Assembly: GCA_003212375.1 (NCBI GenBank)
Contig: QCPY01000006.1
Location: forward strand, 1-64,000
DNA length: 64,000 nt
Source of the DNA: Prochlorococcus sp. AG-442-N17
Lineage (GTDB): Bacteria; Cyanobacteriota; Cyanobacteriia; PCC-6307; Cyanobiaceae
Reading direction: 5' to 3'
A model generated the notes under the pieces. That model worked only from the letters and a program-made list of their open reading frames with translations, was not told the origin of the DNA and searched no databases. The translations under genes were made by a program, and so were the position numbers. Below are positions 60,170-64,000 of this stretch, one piece after another (within the stretch, counting starts at the first letter, position 1; each line of letters begins with the position of its first letter).

Positions 60170-62467
60170 ATGAATAGCATTCAATTAAATATAACTGGAA
60201 TGAAATGTGGAGGATGTGTTAACACTGTAGAAAATATATTAAAAAATTCTGATGGCGTCGAAAATGTCTCTGTAAACTTACTTACTGAAAGTGCCTATTT
60301 TGAAATTAACGCAAAAGTTCCAAATATTGATCAGGTTCTTGAAAAGCTCAAACAAAGCGGTTTTCCTGCAAAAATTTACATAAATGACTTTTCAAAAAAA
60401 GTAAATAAAGTTCAATTAGAAAAAAAAAAGAAATGGATTAATCAATGGAAACAACTTAATTTTGCACTTTTTCTATTGTTGTTTTCAGGTTTAGGTCACT
60501 TAGCATCGGGAGGTTATTTAAATTTTCCAATATTAGGGAATTTATTCTTTCATGCTGTATTAGCCACAATAGCTTTATTCTTTCCTGGAAGAAAAATTCT
60601 ACTCAAAGGATTCAAATCATTTCTAGATAATCGACCAGATATGGATTCTTTAGTAGCTCTGGGAGTCACAAGTGCGTATATAACGAGTATTTTATCATTA
60701 TTATTTCCTTCTACCGGTTTTCCTTGTTTTTTTAATGAACCGGTAATGTTATTAGGATTTATACTAATTGGTCGTTTTTTAGAAGAAAGAGCAAAGTATC
60801 AAACTGGTGCTTCAATAGGAGAATTGTTAGATCTCCAACCAGAAAAAGCAAACATTTATGTAGAAAAAAATAAAGTTAAATCAGTTAGAGTAAATTCTTT
60901 AAAAATTGGAGATGAAATTCAATTATTAGCCGGAGATAGGGTGCCTGCTGACTGCATTGTTATTGAGGGAAATTCATCTATAGATGTTTCTCACATTACA
61001 GGTGAATCTAAACCTATTAATGTCTGTTCAGGTGCACATTTGCTTAATGGCTCTCTAAATTTAAATTCCACATTAAAACTAAAAATAAACAAAGTAGGAG
61101 AAGAAACCTCTCTCGCAAAACTAGTAAATCTTATTGAATCTGTTCAAGCTAACAAACCACCTATTCAGAGAATTGCTGATCAAATTGCAGGAAAGTTTAC
61201 ATATTTTGTACTATTAATGGCAACTTCAACCTTCTTTTTTTGGTGGAAAGGAGCAAAACAAATTTGGCCGGATTTATTAATTCATGATCATCATGGATTG
61301 ATAAGCTCTTCTAACCATACTTTACATAATTCATTAGGTAGTAATGCTGAAAATTTTTTAAGTTTAGCCATTCAACTATCTATTGCCGTTTTAGTAATAG
61401 CCTGTCCTTGTGCTTTAGGTCTTGCAACTCCAACTGTCATAACTGTTGCTTCTGGAAAAGCTGCAAAAAGAGGCGTTCTCTTTAAAGGAGGAGATAAAAT
61501 AGAAATGGCATCAAAAATTAATAATATTATTTTTGATAAAACAGGAACTTTGACGAAAGGAGAGCCTTTCATCATTGACTACTTAAACAATGATGATAAT
61601 TTATTTTTATTAAAAATTTCTGCAAGTTTAGAAAGTCAAAGCCGTCATCCCATAGCAAGTGCATTAGTCAAAGAAGCCAAAAAAGAAAATCTAAATTTAA
61701 TACCAATTAAAAGCATACATACTGAATCTGGTAGAGGTATTTCCGGAGAGCTAGAGTCAATTGATGGAGTAATCAATATTGGAAGCATTGATTGGCTGGA
61801 AACCAAAGGGGTAATCATTGATAGTACAGCAAAAAAAACACTAGAAACTGAAGAAAACAAATCCCATTCTGTTATTGGAGTAAGCAAAAATAATGTTTTA
61901 CTGGGATTTATTTTATTAGGCGATGTATTAAGAGAAGATTCAATTAGTTCAGTTCATAAATTGAGAAAAGAAAATTATAAAATTAATATTTTAAGTGGGG
62001 ATAGAAAGGAAACTGTAATTGAATTAGCCCAAAAATTAGGTAGTAGTGAAACTGAAATCAAATGGGATCTTCTACCAGAAATGAAATTAAAAATTATTGA
62101 AAGTTTAAAGAAAAACGATAAAGTTGCAATGATTGGGGATGGGATAAATGATGCTCCTTCTTTAGCAGCTGCAAATTTAGGAATAGCAGTTGGTTCCGGT
62201 ACTCAAATTGCTAAAGCAAATGCAGATGTTGTTTTAATGGGGGATAAACTAAGTGGATTACCTTATGCGCTTAGTCTTGCAAAAAAAACAATAAGAAAAA
62301 TTAAACAGAATATCTTTTGGGCTTTTGGCTATAACTTGATTGCAATTCCAATAGCAGCGGGTCTTCTATTTCCTAAATATGGCATTCTTCTTACCCCATC
62401 AATAGCCGCATTATTAATGGCAACCAGTTCTATAACAGTTGTAATAAATGCTTTATCCTTAGATTAA
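60170..62467 (+). CDS. Copper-transporting P-type ATPase (PacS/CtaA type)
   Basis: A P1B-type ATPase of 765 residues. An N-terminal HMA domain has GMKCGGC (Cys13, Cys16); the membrane CPC is in ACPCALGLATP; the phosphorylation site is DKTGTLTKGEP; TGES and GDGINDAPSLA complete the core. The loop before CPC carries several histidines (HDHH and further His). Such pumps feed plastocyanin with copper or expel it; direction cannot be read here. The tmk ATG follows the stop directly. Confidence 0.93.
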   Translation: MNSIQLNITGMKCGGCVNTVENILKNSDGVENVSVNLLTESAYFEINAKVPNIDQVLEKLKQSGFPAKIYINDFSKKVNKVQLEKKKKWINQWKQLNFALFLLLFSGLGHLASGGYLNFPILGNLFFHAVLATIALFFPGRKILLKGFKSFLDNRPDMDSLVALGVTSAYITSILSLLFPSTGFPCFFNEPVMLLGFILIGRFLEERAKYQTGASIGELLDLQPEKANIYVEKNKVKSVRVNSLKIGDEIQLLAGDRVPADCIVIEGNSSIDVSHITGESKPINVCSGAHLLNGSLNLNSTLKLKINKVGEETSLAKLVNLIESVQANKPPIQRIADQIAGKFTYFVLLMATSTFFFWWKGAKQIWPDLLIHDHHGLISSSNHTLHNSLGSNAENFLSLAIQLSIAVLVIACPCALGLATPTVITVASGKAAKRGVLFKGGDKIEMASKINNIIFDKTGTLTKGEPFIIDYLNNDDNLFLLKISASLESQSRHPIASALVKEAKKENLNLIPIKSIHTESGRGISGELESIDGVINIGSIDWLETKGVIIDSTAKKTLETEENKSHSVIGVSKNNVLLGFILLGDVLREDSISSVHKLRKENYKINILSGDRKETVIELAQKLGSSETEIKWDLLPEMKLKIIESLKKNDKVAMIGDGINDAPSLAAANLGIAVGSGTQIAKANADVVLMGDKLSGLPYALSLAKKTIRKIKQNIFWAFGYNLIAIPIAAGLLFPKYGILLTPSIAALLMATSSITVVINALSLD

Positions 62468-63097
62468 ATGAAAGGTAAATTTATTGTTATCGAAGGAATA
62501 GACGGTTGCGGAAAAACTACTCAAATTGATGAAATTTCAAAATGGCTGCCTACTAGTGGTCTTATGGGAGGGGATTCAAAATTAATAAAAACTAGAGAGC
62601 CAGGAGGAAGTTTATTAGGTAAAAAACTTAGAAATTTAATACTTGATAATAATAAAAATAATAAACCTTCTTCTCTTGCGGAATTATTACTTTATTCTGC
62701 TGATAGAGCAGAACACGTTTCTAAAATAATTTCTCCTGCCTTAGAAAAAGAAGACTGGGTAATTAGCGATAGATATGCAGACTCTACACTTGCTTATCAG
62801 GGCTATGGCAGAAATATAAATCTTGAAATAATAAGAAGTTTAGAATCAATAGTTTGCCAAGGAGAACAACCAGACCTTACGATTTTTTTGGAAATTTCAG
62901 CAGAAGAAAGTATTTTACGAAGAAAAAATTTTATTCCTGACAGAATAGAATCTGAAGGTATAAATTTTTTAAAAAAAGTTAATGAAGGTTTTAAATTGAT
63001 TGCTAAAGAAAAAAACTGGAAAGTAATATCTGCGACACAAAATGTTAATGCTATTACTAATGAAATTAAAGAAACTTTATTAAAAAATTTTTCATAA
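62468..63097 (+). CDS. tmk: Thymidylate kinase
   Basis: Phosphorylates dTMP to dTDP. The P-loop [12 protein letters not shown] lies near the N-terminus, followed by TREPGG and the [16 protein letters not shown] lid region. The 209 residues are normal. It abuts the upstream ATPase gene and is followed after 7 bases by holB, a frequent pairing. Confidence 0.96.
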   Translation: MKGKFIVIEGIDGCGKTTQIDEISKWLPTSGLMGGDSKLIKTREPGGSLLGKKLRNLILDNNKNNKPSSLAELLLYSADRAEHVSKIISPALEKEDWVISDRYADSTLAYQGYGRNINLEIIRSLESIVCQGEQPDLTIFLEISAEESILRRKNFIPDRIESEGINFLKKVNEGFKLIAKEKNWKVISATQNVNAITNEIKETLLKNFS

Positions 63098-63104
63098 ATA
63101 AAGA

Positions 63105-64000
63105 ATGATTGATCTTAAAAATGATAATCTTATAATTAATAAAGAAGTAAATGAAAATTTAGAAAATATACTGAAAAAAAAAGTATTTTCTAACGGTTAT
63201 ATTTTCTATGGTCCAGAAGGTATTGGGAAAAAACAAACAGCTATAAAATTTATTAAAGAAATTTTTAATCAATATTACCCTAATTCAAATATTGAAGAAA
63301 AAATAGTAGATAATAACCATCCAGATTTTTTATTAGTAGAGCCTACATATTTTTTAAAGGGAAATCTTATAAATCGATCAGAAACTGTATCTTCAACAAA
63401 TAAAAAAGAAACAATAAGAATAGAGCAAATACGAAAAATGAAGTCTTTTCTATCTCATAAATCTATTGAATCAGGAATAAAAGTTGTATTAATAGTTGAG
63501 GCAGATCTTTTAAATGAAGCAGCTTCCAATTGTCTTTTAAAAACTCTTGAAGAACCTACAAATGCTCTTTTTATTCTTTTAACATCTAAATTAAGCTCAC
63601 TTTTGGATACAATTACATCCAGGTGTCAACTAATAAGATTTAAATCTTTATCAAAGAAACAACTGGAAATTTTTGTACGCAATAATTCAGATTCATCAAT
63701 ATTAAATTTTGGAGATGGACTCATTATGAAAGATTTAATTAATGCTGCTGATGGTTCTCCAGGAAAAATACTAAATAATATAAAAATGTGGAATCAATTA
63801 TCTGATGAGATTAAAGATAAGTTGGATTCTCCATTGAGTGATAATTTAGAGATACTAAAAATTTCAAAAATAATTACAGAAGAACTGGGAGTTGATCAAC
63901 AGGTTTTTCTAATAAATTTTATACAAAAGAAATGGTGGAGAAAAACTAAAAATAGAAATATGATTAATATATTGGAAGATTTGAAAATTAATATTAAAAG
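63105..64000 (+). CDS. holB: DNA polymerase III delta prime subunit, N-terminal part (cut by window)
   Basis: From the ATG at 63105, 7 bases after tmk, an open frame runs to the window end without a stop (298 complete codons). It contains a P-loop-like YGPEGIGKKQTA, HPDF(LL)VEP, RIEQIRKMKSFL, VVLIVEADLLNEAASNCLLKTLEEP and ITSRCQ, which is the clamp-loader delta-prime/gamma pattern. The tmk-holB order supports holB. The P-loop has GKK instead of GKT/S, as expected for the delta-prime subunit, which does not need to hydrolyse ATP. Confidence 0.88.
   Translation, partial: MIDLKNDNLIINKEVNENLENILKKKVFSNGYIFYGPEGIGKKQTAIKFIKEIFNQYYPNSNIEEKIVDNNHPDFLLVEPTYFLKGNLINRSETVSSTNKKETIRIEQIRKMKSFLSHKSIESGIKVVLIVEADLLNEAASNCLLKTLEEPTNALFILLTSKLSSLLDTITSRCQLIRFKSLSKKQLEIFVRNNSDSSILNFGDGLIMKDLINAADGSPGKILNNIKMWNQLSDEIKDKLDSPLSDNLEILKISKIITEELGVDQQVFLINFIQKKWWRKTKNRNMINILEDLKINIK

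Overview
The window looks like the core chromosome of a high-light-type Prochlorococcus, a marine picocyanobacterium. Base composition is very low in GC (roughly 30% by eye), genes are packed almost end to end, and the gene set is typical of oxygenic phototrophs: chlorophyll methyltransferase ChlM, phylloquinone genes, photosystem I assembly protein Ycf3, cyanobacterial NDH-1 subunits including NdhM, carotenoid genes, RbcR, RpaB and Ycf34. The genus is inferred from memory of these families and from composition; no search was run. I saw no rRNA, tRNA, insertion sequence, prophage or CRISPR array. The longest stretch without a gene is about 210 bases (1306-1517).

Layout. 1-7.8 kb: the 3' end of an unidentified gene, pgk, an RbgA/YlqF GTPase, an RluD-family pseudouridine synthase, a fused double ABC ATPase, rel/spoT and a DUF2062 membrane protein. 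7.8-13.8 kb: mnmE, nadC, argS, a HisC-like aminotransferase and an exported metallo-beta-lactamase-fold protein. 13.8-16.7 kb (minus): prfB, DUF3285, ybeY, dgkA and trpG in one run; prfB carries a CTT-TGA-C programmed +1 frameshift. 16.8-23 kb: glutaredoxin and glutathione synthetase, then the phylloquinone genes menF, menA, menC, menE and a DHNA-CoA thioesterase. 23-33.9 kb: ndhH, rsmH, cysteine desulfurase, an Rre1/Ycf29-like regulator, chlM, purE, cysC, a SUI1 factor, trpB, a rhodanese, a DUF3352-like secreted protein and gltA. 33.9-38.6 kb: ndhA-ndhI-ndhG-ndhE-nadK-CYTH, a small unknown ORF and a PedR-like regulator. 38.7-48.2 kb: metF, a sugar nucleotidyltransferase, scpA, ndhD, ndhF, Z-ISO, rbcR, a DUF3172 protein and ndhM. 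48.3-53.3 kb: crtP, crtB, an RRM protein, cca, ycf34 and tsaB. 53.3-58.1 kb (minus): rpaB-plsX-fabH-fabD-plsC. 58.2-64 kb: radA, ycf3, a copper P-type ATPase, tmk and the start of holB, which runs off the end.

Functional themes. Eight NDH-1 subunits lie in four loci within about 25 kb. The phylloquinone genes supply the photosystem I quinone, and ycf3 is needed for photosystem I assembly. Z-ISO, crtP and crtB are three early carotenoid steps within 5.2 kb. The rpaB-plsX-fabH-fabD-plsC run places a master light/stress regulator directly upstream of the initiation steps of fatty acid and phosphatidic acid synthesis.

I did not find a new defence or mobile system; this is ordinary core genome. 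The best points for a second look are: five tandem 11-residue repeats in an N-terminal extension of PlsX; a perfect ATTAG-N5-CTAAT inverted repeat just upstream of rbcR; the prfB recoding site; cca and ycf34, whose 5' ends overlap head to head; an scpA reading frame whose family-like N-terminus has no ordinary start codon; and fifteen convergent gene pairs all separated by 31 bases or less, six of them overlapping.
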